Shown: positions 7,847-17,624, counted from the stretch's first letter. The stretch is DNA of 64,000 nucleotides from Saprospiraceae bacterium (GCA_016714085.1 JADJNW010000039.1:1-64000); one strand, 5' to 3'. A program made the numbers and translations. Notes: generated from the sequence alone by a model not told the origin.

Positions 7847-10623
7847 ATGCTATTTGTCAAATACCTGACCCGATACTGCATTTTGCTATTCTTTTTGAAC
7901 GCTGCATTCGTTCAACTTCCAGCGCAAAACACGGATACTGCCATTATCAATACAAAACTTCCCGATTTGAAAGTCACAGCTGACTATCGGGGCGTGAAAT
8001 TGCTCGATGTGCTTGCCATTCTCCGCGATCGCTACCAAATTAAATTCTATTTCGATCCGACATTAATACCTGATTTTGAAGTGTCTGTGCAATTTCAGGA
8101 AACACCTCTATGGGATGCTTTGGAGATTCTATTGTCAGGCTCCAATCTTGTATTCGCGCAGATCAAACCCGGTGCGATTATCTTCACGCCAAGGAATAGT
8201 TTGAATCGGGAATACGCTGATCCCATCGTTGCTGCCTGGGATGCAGGCACGATGCAATGGCCCGAGCGCAAATTATTCGAGGAAATGGAACTATCCTTCG
8301 GTAATGCTGAAAAAACTGCCCCCTCTAAACCACTAACTTTCAAAGGCAAAATAATAGATGCCATCACCGACGAACCCATCGTGGGCGCGACGGTCTTAGC
8401 CCTCGGGCTTCAGCGCGGAACCGACACCGATGCGCAAGGAAATTTTGAACTCACCCTGCCTTTTGGCTTGTACCAAATCGATATTCAATTCATCAGCTAT
8501 CAAGGTGTCAAATTGCAACTCGGATTGTACGAAAATGCACAAAAAGATTTCAAACTCGAACCCTTAGCCCTCAATCTCGAAGAAGTTATCATCAGAGCGA
8601 AAGCGGATAATGCCAAAGTGCAATCCACACAAATCGGCGTGGAGAACCTCGAAGTGAAAAGTATCAAAGAATTACCCACCGCGCTCGGCGAAGCCGACAT
8701 CATCAAAGCCCTGGAAAGCTTGCCGGGCGTGAGTACCGTAGGCGAAGGTTCGGCGGGCTTCAATGTGCGTGGCGGCAATATAGATCAAAACCTCATTATA
8801 CAAGACGGCGGCCCTATTCTCAACACCGCGCACGCGCTGGGCTTCTTCTCTTCGTTCAATCCCGACGTGATCAGCGGCATTTCGCTCTACAAAGGCAGCA
8901 TTCCTGCCCAATACGGCGGCCGATTATCCTCGGTGCTGGAAGTACGCGTCAAGGATGGCGATTTTCAAGAATGGAAAGGTACGGGCGGCGTAGGCTTGGC
9001 GTATAGTCGTCTGGCTTTGGAAGGGCCGATCCTGCGCAACAAGCTATCGTTCATCTTTGGCGGGCGCGTATCTTACTCCGATTGGATGCTGAAGCTCGCA
9101 GAAGACACGAATATCAAAAACAGCGCCTTGTCTTTTCAGGATTTCACGGCAAAAATGACCTATAAAATGCCGATAAAAACATTTTATCCCTGTCGGGTTT
9201 CCATAGCAGCGATTATTTTCGCTATTCCGATCAGTTTGGCTACAATTGGCAAACGAAACTCTACAGTTTTGGATGGAATTCCCTCATTAATGAGAAGCTA
9301 TCCTCCGCTTTTAAAGTGATAGCAGGCGATTACGGAAGCGAACTCTTCGAACCGAGCGGTTCAGATGCTTTTGGGCTTTCCAATGGTCTGAAATATTACG
9401 TTCTAAAAGAGAATATTTTTTTTCAGCCCCACACCGATTACCAATTTAATGTGGGGGCGGAATGGACGCGCTACGACGCTAAGCCCGAAAAGCTCTACGC
9501 TTATAACGATGAATCCAGTATCGAACCGCAAATGGTGAGCAAAGACCTCGGTGATGAATTGGCTTTTTATGCGAATGCCGAGATCAATTTCACGGAGCGT
9601 TGGTCTTTGTCGGCGGGGCTGAGATATGCGCAATATCGGCAGCTTGGGCCGCGCGATGTTTATTTATACAACGACGATATACCCCGTACGCCCGGCGCAG
9701 AGGTCGATATTTTAAGTTACGGAAGCGGTGACGCGATTCAAACCTACGATGGCTGGGAACCACGCGTGGCGCTCAAATACGCGCTTGGCGCAAACAGTTC
9801 TATCAAAGCGGGCTATAATCGTCTATGGCAATACATCCATCTCATTTCCAACACCGCTGCCGCTACGCCTGTGGATTTTTGGCAGGTAAGCACCTTGTAT
9901 ATTCCGCCGCAATCGGCGCATAGCTTCTCGCTTGGCTATTTTCAAAACTGGAAACAAAACCTCTGGCAGTTTTCTTTTGAATTGTATTACAAAAAGCTGG
10001 AAAATTTGCTCACGTATAAAGATTTGCCCCAGCTACTCCTCTCCGAGCAATTAGAAACCCAACTCTTGTCATCCGAAGGCAAGGCTTATGGCTTTGAATT
10101 TGCCATCCGCAAGACCAGTGGGCGCTGGAACGGACAATTATCTTACACTTTTGCGCGCAGTTTGCAGCGTACGCCTGATGCATTTCCTTCGGAGATCATC
10201 AATTCCGGCGATTGGTTTCCGACGAACTTCGATCAGCCTCATCAAATCAACTTTGTGCTGAAGCGTGACATCAATCCCGTTCAATCGTTTACCCTTAATT
10301 TCACGTACCGAACGGGGCGGCCTTATACGATCCCCACCTCCAACTATGCGGTTGGCGGTATTGTGATTTCGCATTACTCCTTGCGCAACGAAGCCCGCAT
10401 CCCCGATTACCATCGGCTCGATTTTTCTTTTAATATCGACAAAACGGAAACCCAGAAGGACGGTTTCAGGAGCAGTTTTACTTTTTCTTTGTACAATTTA
10501 TACGCTCGCAAAAACGCATTCTCGGTGTATTTCACGCGCAATCAGTACAACCATCAGGCGGCTTACAAATTGGCTTTGATTGGTACGATTTTACCCGCGT
10601 TTTCCTGGAATTTTCTTTTCTAA
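7847..10623 (+). CDS. TonB-dependent receptor with STN and carboxypeptidase-like domains, one frameshift
   Basis: Outer-membrane TonB-dependent transporter of ~925 residues. In order: signal peptide ending near LPAQ; a secretin/TonB short N-terminal (STN) domain, residues ~40-110 (YRGVKLLDVLAILRDRY), typical of transporters that signal to anti-sigma factors; a carboxypeptidase-regulatory-like Ig domain (~165-240); the plug (DIIKALESLPGVSTVGEGSAGFNVRGG); and the barrel. At about 9171 the frame is broken. Reading ahead by one base in CCGAT restores DKNILSLSGFHSSDYFRYSDQ and runs through GTG 9316 to 10623. A DUF4249 gene follows, a common receptor/partner pairing. The ligand is unknown. The lesion may be sequencing error. 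Confidence 0.93.
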
Positions 10624-10672
10624 ATCTTTGGATTTTAGAGAAAAGGGTAGGGGATAGAAAGATCAATTTGCC

Positions 10673-10964
10673 GATTTTGAAGTAAAAATTGCCAAATTGA
10701 AAACGAAAGATGCCGAAAATAAAATGAAATATACCTGTTTTTAAAACAAAATAGGCAAAATTTAAAACAAAAAAGGCGTATTTAAAGTGAAATATGCCGT
10801 TTTTAAAACGAAAAACGCCATTATCAAACAGAAATTGCCGCATTTCAAGTGAAAAATGGCATCTATCAAACAAAAAACGGCGAATTTAAAACGAAATTCG
10901 TGAATTTTAAATGAAAAACGGCATTTTTAAAACGAAAAGCACCTATTTTAAAACAAAATTAGCC
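10673..10964 (+). repeat. 21-bp-period tandem array 1 (14 units)
   Basis: Fourteen contiguous degenerate units, twelve of 21 bases and two of 20, with no spacers. Units have the form nnTTTTAAAACGAAAnn and end in GCC, GGC or ACC. The preceding 21 bases (10652-10672) may be a fifteenth. The array fills the spacer between the TonB receptor and the DUF4249 gene. Units are A/T-rich, unlike the G/C-rich arrays at 25.3 and 44.2 kb, but period and unit ending agree. No coding function is supported. Confidence 0.85.
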
Positions 10965-10977
10965 TGTTTAACGGCTA

Positions 10978-11016
10978 TTTAGGTGCCCTACCGCTCCAAG
11001 CGGTAGGGCACCTAAA
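10978..11016 (+). other. Perfect 18-bp-arm hairpin
   Basis: TTTAGGTGCCCTACCGCT (10978-10995) and its exact complement AGCGGTAGGGCACCTAAA (10999-11016) flank a 3-base loop CCA. No T-run follows, so it is not a classical terminator. It sits directly after the 21-bp array and 33 bases before the DUF4249 start. It could stabilise an mRNA end, attenuate the downstream gene, or be a REP-like repeat. Confidence 0.8.
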
Positions 11017-11048
11017 CAAAAATTGACAAATTGATAATTTGATTGGAC

Positions 11049-12078
11049 ATGAAAAAAACGAAACGAAGCTATAAACTCTTGATTCTTGCCGCATTTGCTG
11101 CGCTATTTCAAACCTGTATCAATCCCGTTGAGTTTGATCGCCGTGCAGAAGACGATATTTTGGTCGTTGATGGCAGGGTGAAACCTCAATGATTCCATCC
11201 AGACGCTTTCGCTGATAAGAACGGCGGTGCTGGGGCGTAGTGCGCGCTTTCCGGAAGAGACCGGCGCGACCGTTACTTTGATCGAAAACGATAAAACCGT
11301 AGGTACTTACGTAGAAGAAGAGCCTGGCGTTTATAAAATCTACCATTTTAAGCCTCAAATCGGTAATTCGTATCATATCGATATCCAATTGCAAAACGGC
11401 GACCACTATGCTTCGTTGCCCGAAACCATGCCACGCCCCGTGCTCATCGATTCGGCTTATTTTACCTTCGATGGGCAGCGTTATCTTACCCTTTTTTCGA
11501 GTATAAAAGTCCCCGAGCAAGACGAACCGCCCTATTTGCGCTGGAAAATCAAGCACGCTTATCAACGAACGGACTTGCAATGTGGTTTTTTGGACAATGC
11601 CAATACTTGCTATTACGAATCGGAACGTGCGACTGACAATCAATTCGTGCCGCTGCTCGATGGTGGAGAACTAAAGCCGGGTAGTACGATTGAATTTCCC
11701 ATTGCCGATGCGCCTGTCATCGATACCGTTTTTGGGGAGATCACTTATTTCACCATTTTTCAGGAAACGCTTACATCCACAGCCTTCCAGTACTGGGAAA
11801 AAGTGAATACGCTATTGAGTCAAACCGGAAGCATTTTTGATGCACCCCCCGGTCAAATACGCGGTAATATCTACAAAACCGATGATGCCAATGCGCTGGT
11901 ACTGGGGCTATTTTATGCAACTTCGGAAGAGATTGCGTACGTGAAAACCTTCCCCGGTGATTTTGCACCTTTGGATTTAGCACCTTTTTGTGGCGTGCCG
12001 GGCGTGCCGCCCACCCCTTTTCCTTACCCGGAATGCTGTTATTGTGAGTTTGGCATCCTTCGGCCTGATTATTGGTAG
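11049..12078 (+). CDS. DUF4249 domain lipoprotein, one frameshift
   Basis: A ~343-residue DUF4249 protein, a Bacteroidota family of surface lipoproteins usually encoded beside a TonB-dependent receptor, as here. The N-terminal signal ends in a lipobox (LFQTC). The first frame reads INPVEFDRRAEDDILVVDGRV and then stops at 11190. Removing one A from AAA at 11181-11183 joins it to NDSIQTLSLIRTAVLGR and on to the 12078 stop, including TGATVTLIEND and the Cys/Pro-rich C-terminus. Such proteins are thought to assist the receptor, but the ligand is unknown. The 426-base gap to the receptor, filled by the 21-bp array and a hairpin, is unusual for this pair. Confidence 0.85.
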
Positions 12079-12186
12079 GGAAAGCGTGCGACACCATTCA
12101 TCGAATGAAGTACTCGCTTCACCGAATTCTTGATCGACGAAACGTTTGTTTTTTGTATTTTCCCTCTTTTATAAAAAAGAAGAGGA

Positions 12187-13284
12187 TTGAAAAAGAATTT
12201 CCTGCTCTTGATGGGCATTACGGTATTCTGGTTATTTGTTGCTTTCCTAAGCATTAGCCAAAGCTATATTTCCAGTCGCGTGCGAGGCAATGATTTACAA
12301 TGGGGTCTGACTTTTGCTCGAAATATAGGCTGGATTGTATGGGCGCTCCTGACCCCGCTTGCCATAGAGCTTGCGCGGCGTTTGCCATTTGACAGAAAAA
12401 ACCTCATAAGCTTCATTTTTAAGATTCTATTCGTGGGTTTGGGCTTCGCAATCCTGCATTTTTGGGTTGAATTTGGCATTAAATATCTTGTATGGATCAT
12501 TTTTATCGATCCAAGTCCCGATATGGTGAATGAATTCTACAGCGCGTTCTTTTATCGCTATCATATGAACTTCATTATCTTCCTGTTTATAGCCGGAAGC
12601 GCCTATACGGTCAATTATTTCAACCAATCGAAGAACCTGGAAGTGTCCACCTCACGCCTGCAAGCGCAATTGGCAACCGCGCAGATCACCGCTTTGAAGC
12701 AACAACTGCATCCGCATTTTTTATTCAACGTGCATCATTCTATTATTGGATTGGTCTTGAATAATGACAACGAAACCGCGATCAAAATGCTCACGCAACT
12801 GAGCGATTTATTGCGCATTACGCTCGATCTCGGCGATGTGGCGACCATTCCTTTAAGACAAGAACTGGATATTTTGAAATTATATTTGAACATCCATCAA
12901 ACCAGAATGGGCAATCGCTTGCAAGTGAAATATCAAATCGACAAACATTTATTGGATGAAAAAATTCCTGCGTTTATCCTGCAACCTATCGTTGAAAATG
13001 CTATAAAACATGGCATCGAACCCTTTGCGCGGCAAGGACATATCTGGATCAAAGCTTACGAAAGCGATCAGAAACTCTATCTGGAAGTGCAGGACGACGG
13101 GCCTGGTTTGAAAGAAGCAGAATCTCACGAGAACGGAAACGGTATTGGCTTGAAGAACAGTAAAGAAAGATTAAGACAGATGTATGGTGACGTGGCAAGT
13201 ATGAAATTGATGAATACGAATCCCGGTTGCAAAGTGTTACTCACACTTCCTTTGACTATTACTTTGCGAGAAGCAAAAATGTAA
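12187..13284 (+). CDS. LytS-type sensor histidine kinase
   Basis: A 365-residue kinase of the LytS/YehU (His_kinase) family. Four hydrophobic segments occupy residues ~5-25, 40-58, 75-95 and 115-145. A short coiled coil leads to the phosphoacceptor motif LKQQLHPHFLFNVHHSIIGLV, and the C-terminal ATPase domain contains QPIVENAIKHGI and NGIGLKNSKERL. It would autophosphorylate on His and pass the phosphate to the LytTR regulator, whose gene starts six bases after this stop. The TTG at 12187 gives MKKNFLLLMG; ATG 12211 is the alternative. The stimulus is unknown. The receptor/DUF4249 pair immediately upstream is a possible target. Confidence 0.93.
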   Translation: MKKNFLLLMGITVFWLFVAFLSISQSYISSRVRGNDLQWGLTFARNIGWIVWALLTPLAIELARRLPFDRKNLISFIFKILFVGLGFAILHFWVEFGIKYLVWIIFIDPSPDMVNEFYSAFFYRYHMNFIIFLFIAGSAYTVNYFNQSKNLEVSTSRLQAQLATAQITALKQQLHPHFLFNVHHSIIGLVLNNDNETAIKMLTQLSDLLRITLDLGDVATIPLRQELDILKLYLNIHQTRMGNRLQVKYQIDKHLLDEKIPAFILQPIVENAIKHGIEPFARQGHIWIKAYESDQKLYLEVQDDGPGLKEAESHENGNGIGLKNSKERLRQMYGDVASMKLMNTNPGCKVLLTLPLTITLREAKM

Positions 13285-13290
13285 AAAGCT

Positions 13291-14112
13291 ATGACCAAAA
13301 TACAAACAATAATTGCCGATGACGAAGCCTTGAGTCGAGATGTGTTGCGTGCGTATTTGCGTTCTTATCCGCAGGTAGAAATTATTCGAGAATGCGCCGA
13401 TGGCGAGGACACCATTCATCAGACCAATGCTTTGCATCCCGGCATCCTGTTCCTCGATGTGCAAATGCCCGAAGCCAATGGCTTGGAGGTGGTACGACAA
13501 TTGCAAGCGCCCGTGCCGCTGGTTTTATTTGTGACCGCTTACGATCAATATGCGCTGCTTGCTTTTGAATTAAATGCGACCGATTATCTGCTCAAGCCCT
13601 TCGATCGGGAGCGATTCGATCAGGCGATGCAAAAAGCGCTCGGGCAATTAGAATTATTGAAAGCCGCGGATTTCCAGCAAAGGATTCAAGTGCTCGTAGA
13701 TGATTACCAATTCTTGAAGCAATCTTTTATAAACCAGGGATTTGGAGATAAAAACGGCAGTTTTGACAAGATAATCGTCAAGGATCGTGATCGAATTGTA
13801 ATTATTCCTGTCGAAGACGTAGAATGTATAGAAGCAGAAGGCGATTACGTCTCCATTTATACCAATAATAATAAATATTTGCTGCATAGTACGATGAAAG
13901 CAATGGAAAAACGCTTGCAAAGCGCCTCCTTTATGCGTATCCATCGCTCGGTGCTGGTGAATGTAAATAAGATTAAAGAATTACAAGCCCATTTTAATAG
14001 TGAATATTATATAAAGCTTCAAAACGGTAGGAAAGTCAAGTCCAGCAGGACTTACAAAGAAAATATGATGCGCTTTTTAAATAGTCGGGTGAATTCTCGT
14101 GAAGATTTATGA
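13291..14112 (+). CDS. LytTR family response regulator
   Basis: A 273-residue response regulator. The receiver domain (residues 4-120) has acidic pocket DDE at 10-12, phosphoacceptor Asp in GILFLDVQMPEANG near 55, Thr in LVLFVTAYD and Lys in DYLLKPF. Residues ~170-270 are a LytTR DNA-binding domain (DRIVIIPVEDVECIEAEGDYVSIYT ... FMRIHRSVLVNVNKIKEL). It is translated six bases after the LytS-type kinase and must be its partner. LytTR proteins bind pairs of short direct repeats; none was identified here. The linker is longer than usual. Confidence 0.95.
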   Translation: MTKIQTIIADDEALSRDVLRAYLRSYPQVEIIRECADGEDTIHQTNALHPGILFLDVQMPEANGLEVVRQLQAPVPLVLFVTAYDQYALLAFELNATDYLLKPFDRERFDQAMQKALGQLELLKAADFQQRIQVLVDDYQFLKQSFINQGFGDKNGSFDKIIVKDRDRIVIIPVEDVECIEAEGDYVSIYTNNNKYLLHSTMKAMEKRLQSASFMRIHRSVLVNVNKIKELQAHFNSEYYIKLQNGRKVKSSRTYKENMMRFLNSRVNSREDL

Positions 14113-14127
14113 TATAAATATAAAATT

Positions 14128-14164
14128 CCTGCCCATCAAATTTGTAAAGAAACAGACGGGCAGG
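14128..14164. terminator. Possible hairpin between convergent genes
   Basis: CCTGCCC (14128-14134) pairs with GGGCAGG (14158-14164) in the 90-base gap between the LytTR regulator and the ankyrin gene, which converge. No long T-run follows on either side, so its terminator role is tentative. Confidence 0.35.
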
Positions 14165-14202
14165 GAACAGTGTGTTTGAATTTTATATAGAATATTGCTT
14201 CT

Positions 14203-15066
14203 TTACACTTTTTTAGCGGTCAGTACTAAGTCTGGCTCGTGGACAGTGAGTGAAAGAACCTTACCATCTTTGACTAAAAAGCTAATTTCGACAGAAGGGA
14301 TGCCATTATAAGAGAATACGTTTTCGGCTCTTCTGAATAGTCCGCCCCCAAATTTTCCGAGCTTCCCTAATTCAAGAAGTTTCCTCATATTTATTTTTAC
14401 GCTAAAGCCATCTTCGGGTCCTTCGCCGTACCTATAATCGCCCAGGTATTTTTCTTTTTCTTCATCGGTCATTTCCAGATTTTTTTGCCGAACATCCGCA
14501 TTGCCCAAACCTTCCAAATAATTGATTAACACGGTATAATCTTTTTTCTGTTGTTCCGACAAATTATCTGAATTAGCTCCGATTTTCGCGTGTTGTAAGA
14601 GCGTGATCCCGTGCGGGCCTGCAATGCTTTGAACGCCCGGACTCGCTTCTATCATGGATTTTACCGCATCATAAGAACCTAAGGCAGCATAAGTAAAAAT
14701 GTCGGGGCGCGCTCCATTGCTCATTAAAAATTCAATAATATCCCTTCTTCCTACGTGCGAAGCTGCGCCAATAGCGGTTTCCCAGTCACCAAATCCCCAA
14801 TCCCAGGTTGCACGAGCCAACTCAGGGCGGCGATTGACTAATTCTTTGACTCTGTCCAAATTAAAATGAGAAGCGCCCACTACTTCCGACACAATTGCGT
14901 CGTCGATGGAGGGGTATCTGTGAAAAAGTTCGCCAGGATTGGTCTCTTCAGATGCAAAATCAGATGCATTTTTAGCGAAAACAATATTCGGAACAGAAAC
15001 CGCTAATAGTCCAAAAACAGAACTTTTTACTGCCGTCCGCCTTGAAATTGAATGTAGATTTTCCAT
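14203..15066 (-). CDS. Ankyrin-repeat protein with Tat signal
   Basis: A 287-residue exported protein. The N-terminus (ISRRTAVKSSVFGLLAVSVP) carries a twin-arginine motif, so it should leave the cytoplasm folded. Residues ~70-175 contain ankyrin-like repeats: NLDRVKELVNRRPELARATWDWG, VGRRDIIEFLMSNGARPDIFTYAALG, and SYDAVKSMIEASPGVQSIAGPHGITLLQHAK. The last ~70 residues (YLGDYRYGEGPEDGFSV) form a beta-rich tail like those that follow ankyrin or serine-hydrolase domains. Such proteins usually bind other proteins. The Dabb gene, also with a Tat-like signal, is transcribed divergently from a start 194 bases away. Confidence 0.82.
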   Translation of the reverse strand: MENLHSISRRTAVKSSVFGLLAVSVPNIVFAKNASDFASEETNPGELFHRYPSIDDAIVSEVVGASHFNLDRVKELVNRRPELARATWDWGFGDWETAIGAASHVGRRDIIEFLMSNGARPDIFTYAALGSYDAVKSMIEASPGVQSIAGPHGITLLQHAKIGANSDNLSEQQKKDYTVLINYLEGLGNADVRQKNLEMTDEEKEKYLGDYRYGEGPEDGFSVKINMRKLLELGKLGKFGGGLFRRAENVFSYNGIPSVEISFLVKDGKVLSLTVHEPDLVLTAKKV

Positions 15067-15235
15067 AGTTTATGTCTTTAATTTTAATATTTACAAAATG
15101 GTGTCATTATACACTTTACAGCATAATTGAATAATTTACGAATTAAAAGTAACGCAACTTGAGCAATATTGCTGTGGCATTTCGGTAAGGCGAATCCTTT
15201 TTTCGTTGAGGCGTTGGGAATATTTGTTCTTTTGT

Positions 15236-15243
15236 TAATTTTG
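15236..15243 (+). promoter_or_regulatory. -7 promoter element of the Dabb gene
   Basis: TAATTTTG matches TAnnTTTG and ends 17 bases before the ATG, implying a very short leader. Confidence 0.45.
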
Positions 15244-15260
15244 GAAAAAATAGAAATATC

Positions 15261-15674
15261 ATGTCAGAACATTCAAGACGCAATTTCATGAGCAAAATAG
15301 GTAGCGCCGTAGCAGCCCTGGGGCTTTTGGGCATATCCAGCAGTGCAGCGTTGAAAAAACGCGAGAAGAATATCTTTGTACACCACGTTTATTTTTGGTT
15401 GAAAGACCCTTCCAGCGCCGAAGATCGCGCCAAGTTATTGGAGGGATTGGAAAAACTTTCCAAAGTTAAAACGATTCGCAGTCTCCATCTTGGAAAGCCG
15501 GCGAGTACCAGCCGCGAAGTAATTGATGGCTCTTACACGATTTCCTGGTTGACGGTTTTTAAGAATAAAGCCGATCAGGATAGCTATCAAGTAGATCCGA
15601 TTCATTTAGATTTTGTCAAAGATTATTCGCATTTATGGAGCAAAGTGATTGTGTATGATTCTGTAGATGTGTAG
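15261..15674 (+). CDS. Dabb family protein with Tat-like signal
   Basis: A 137-residue protein with a stress-responsive alpha/beta-barrel (Dabb) domain, a ferredoxin-like fold that usually dimerises. The domain starts at NIFVHHVYFWLKDPSS and includes a conserved region around RSLHLGKPASTSREVIDGSYTISWLTVFKNKADQDSYQ. Dabb proteins include stress proteins and polyketide-cyclase-like enzymes. An N-terminal SRRNFMSKIGSAVAALGLLG gives a twin-arginine signal, so this version is exported. The closing segment DPIHLDFVKDYSHLWSKVIVYDSV is typical. The substrate is unknown. A strong palindrome follows the stop by 15 bases. Confidence 0.88.
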   Translation: MSEHSRRNFMSKIGSAVAALGLLGISSSAALKKREKNIFVHHVYFWLKDPSSAEDRAKLLEGLEKLSKVKTIRSLHLGKPASTSREVIDGSYTISWLTVFKNKADQDSYQVDPIHLDFVKDYSHLWSKVIVYDSVDV

Positions 15675-15688
15675 AATATATATGTAAT

Positions 15689-15721
15689 AAACCTATAAGG
15701 TTTTAAAAACCTTATAGGTTT
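15689..15721. repeat. Perfect 33-bp palindromic repeat, copy 1
   Basis: AAACCTATAAGGTTTT and its exact complement flank a single A. It lies between convergent genes and could terminate both transcripts. The same 16-bp arms, with T at the centre, recur at 50865-50897. Identity across 35 kb marks it as a dispersed repeat rather than a chance terminator. Confidence 0.85.
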
Positions 15722-15732
15722 AAGTAGGTGAA

Positions 15733-16437
15733 TTACAATTTGCGGAGCTTGCTATTGCCGCTCACTGATACATCTAGAATATCAGGATTGCCAGCATAAT
15801 TCAGTTCGCTATTGCCGCTTAGACTGCCTTTCAATTCTTTTGATACCCGGACATTCGATTTGCTGACGCCGCTTATGTCGGTGTAGAGCGTTTCTGTATA
15901 GAAATTGCTGCCATAAAACCTGGACGCGCCGTTGATTTCGGCATACATGGATTGAACTTTTCCTTCCAATCTGACCTCAGAAGCCCCGGATATATTGAGA
16001 ATCAACTGTTTCCATTCCATTTCTGCATCCAATTCTGATGCGCCATTGACTTCCAAATCCAATTTCTCAGTTTCGCTGTAAAAACCACGCAATTTGGTCT
16101 TGGTAGCGCCCGTCAAACGCAGTACTTCTAATTCGGGTAGCTGAATGGTGATTTCGGTGCGTTTGTGATTGTGAAAATCAGATTCATACTTACCTGTCAG
16201 GCGGCCATTCTGTACGCGCAATTGCAAATCATTGATATCGCCTACTCTACCGCGAGCGTTCACTTTGTAAGTCTCTCCTTTAGTGATCTCGATTTCAAAA
16301 GCATCGCCCAAGTCAATTTCGGTAAAGCCGCTAAGGTCAAAGGTTTTGTCAATTTTTTCGGTAGAAAATTCATCTTCACAAGCTGTAAAGAATAATGCGC
16401 CAGCGATTGCCAGCACCAAAAGCATTTTGATCTTCAT
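15733..16437 (-). CDS. Head-GIN domain (DUF2807) lipoprotein
   Basis: A 234-residue lipoprotein (signal MKIKMLLVLAIAGALFFTAC) with a head-GIN/DUF2807 domain, a right-handed beta-helix of short repeated strands. Strand text recurs with hydrophobic alternation: LEVLRLTGATKTKLRG, KLDLEVNGASELDAEM, QLILNISGASEVRLEG, YAEINGASRFYGSN and YTDISGVSKSNV, each with a G-A/V-S-x turn. Such proteins are common and often multicopy in Bacteroidota, are probably anchored in the outer membrane or periplasm, and have no known activity. It ends close to the palindrome separating it from the convergent Dabb gene. Confident on family. Confidence 0.88.
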   Translation of the reverse strand: MKIKMLLVLAIAGALFFTACEDEFSTEKIDKTFDLSGFTEIDLGDAFEIEITKGETYKVNARGRVGDINDLQLRVQNGRLTGKYESDFHNHKRTEITIQLPELEVLRLTGATKTKLRGFYSETEKLDLEVNGASELDAEMEWKQLILNISGASEVRLEGKVQSMYAEINGASRFYGSNFYTETLYTDISGVSKSNVRVSKELKGSLSGNSELNYAGNPDILDVSVSGNSKLRKL

Positions 16438-16484
16438 AATTGTTTTGTTTTCAAATGGTTATAAAAAAAAATAATTTTTAATTT

Positions 16485-17624
16485 TTACATTGGATTGCTG
16501 CCGAGCAAAGGCTTCTTCCAATCCACAATCGAACTGGATCTGATCGCCGCTTTTTTCTCTTCTAGGAAATGCTCGGTCAATTCATTCTCGGCTTCAATTT
16601 CTTTCTGGGTGCGATAAATGCCTGTTTCAGTATCAAATTTTACTTTATTTCTAATCGCATTAGATAAAAGACTCACATGTTCCAGATTTGCCATTTCAAA
16701 AACGTGCTCGCGCTCGTGCAATACAAAATCGTAAGGGCTGCGCCGCGAAATGAGTTTCACGAAAATCGGCGCGGTTTCTATCGCAATAAACAATAACATA
16801 ATAAACCAACTGGCAAACCAAATCGCCTGGCTGTCCTCTGCGAGTCGATCCAAAGCCTCCATCCGTGCAGCCATACCGTTGTAGGGCTTGCGTTGAAGAT
16901 TAGCAATTTCACTTTGCATGGTAGAATCAATGGTGGCAATGGCTACGCGTTTTTGCTCAATCATTGGTTGAAGGCGCGTGATCGTTGCGTCCAATTCTAC
17001 TTGTGCCTGATCGGCCGATGCTTTTTTGGCTCGATAAATCGGGCCCATATTCCTGATCTTAGAGCCACCAGTGCCATCGGCTTCCGCTAAGGCAGCTTTG
17101 GCCAGCGAGTCGCGCACCGCTGTTTTCTGGAGGATTTCATTTTGCATATCCACCAGTTGCGTTTTATATTCTTGCATTTGTTGCTCGTAGCGCAGCTTCA
17201 ATTCGGTTTCCTGTTTTTTGAAAACCTCCTGTTCCATTATGATCAATTCTGCATCGATTTCTTTTTGGAATATCTTCAATTCCAGGGGTTTAGAAATTAC
17301 AATCGCCAATAATACAGCCATTAATAATCGCGGAAACGCTACAAAAAAATCGCGCCACCACGAGCCTCGGCTTTTCATGCTTGACACAATGTAGCGGTCA
17401 AGATTAAAAATCATGATACCCCATATAATACCAAAAAACGTTGCCAGCAGCCAGCTATCGAAAACGGTGTAAACCGCGTAGCCCGCCGAGAAAAATGCCA
17501 GCAAACCCGTGAAAAATATAGTGCCGCCGATACCCACATATTTGTTGATATCCGTCGGGCATTCTTCCAATATCTTGCGATCTACGCCAGAACAGGTGAT
17601 CAGGAAATCTTTGATGAAACCCAT
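16485..17624 (-). CDS. DUF4407 membrane protein
   Basis: A ~379-residue DUF4407 protein of unknown function. From ATG 17624 it reads MGFIKDFLITCSGVDRKILEECP, the usual family start. The longer open frame to 17747 adds 41 residues unlike the family, so I did not use it. Hydrophobic segments lie near residues 30-50, 55-75, 90-110 and 265-285. Between the third and fourth is a long coiled coil (~110-250) rich in Glu, Gln and Lys, probably periplasmic or cytoplasmic and oligomeric. The C-terminal tail is charged. Its nearest neighbours suggest no pathway. Confidence 0.85.
   Translation of the reverse strand: MGFIKDFLITCSGVDRKILEECPTDINKYVGIGGTIFFTGLLAFFSAGYAVYTVFDSWLLATFFGIIWGIMIFNLDRYIVSSMKSRGSWWRDFFVAFPRLLMAVLLAIVISKPLELKIFQKEIDAELIIMEQEVFKKQETELKLRYEQQMQEYKTQLVDMQNEILQKTAVRDSLAKAALAEADGTGGSKIRNMGPIYRAKKASADQAQVELDATITRLQPMIEQKRVAIATIDSTMQSEIANLQRKPYNGMAARMEALDRLAEDSQAIWFASWFIMLLFIAIETAPIFVKLISRRSPYDFVLHEREHVFEMANLEHVSLLSNAIRNKVKFDTETGIYRTQKEIEAENELTEHFLEEKKAAIRSSSIVDWKKPLLGSNPM

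Noticed and set aside
10532..10873. 113-codon Phe-rich minus-strand frame over array 1
   Set aside because: It overlaps the TonB receptor 3' end and is the reverse reading of A/T-rich 21-bp units. FRFKNGIFHFK-like text reflects the repeat.
14949..15130. Short plus-strand frame over the ankyrin gene start
   Set aside because: It overlaps the Tat signal region of the minus-strand gene and has no recognisable features.
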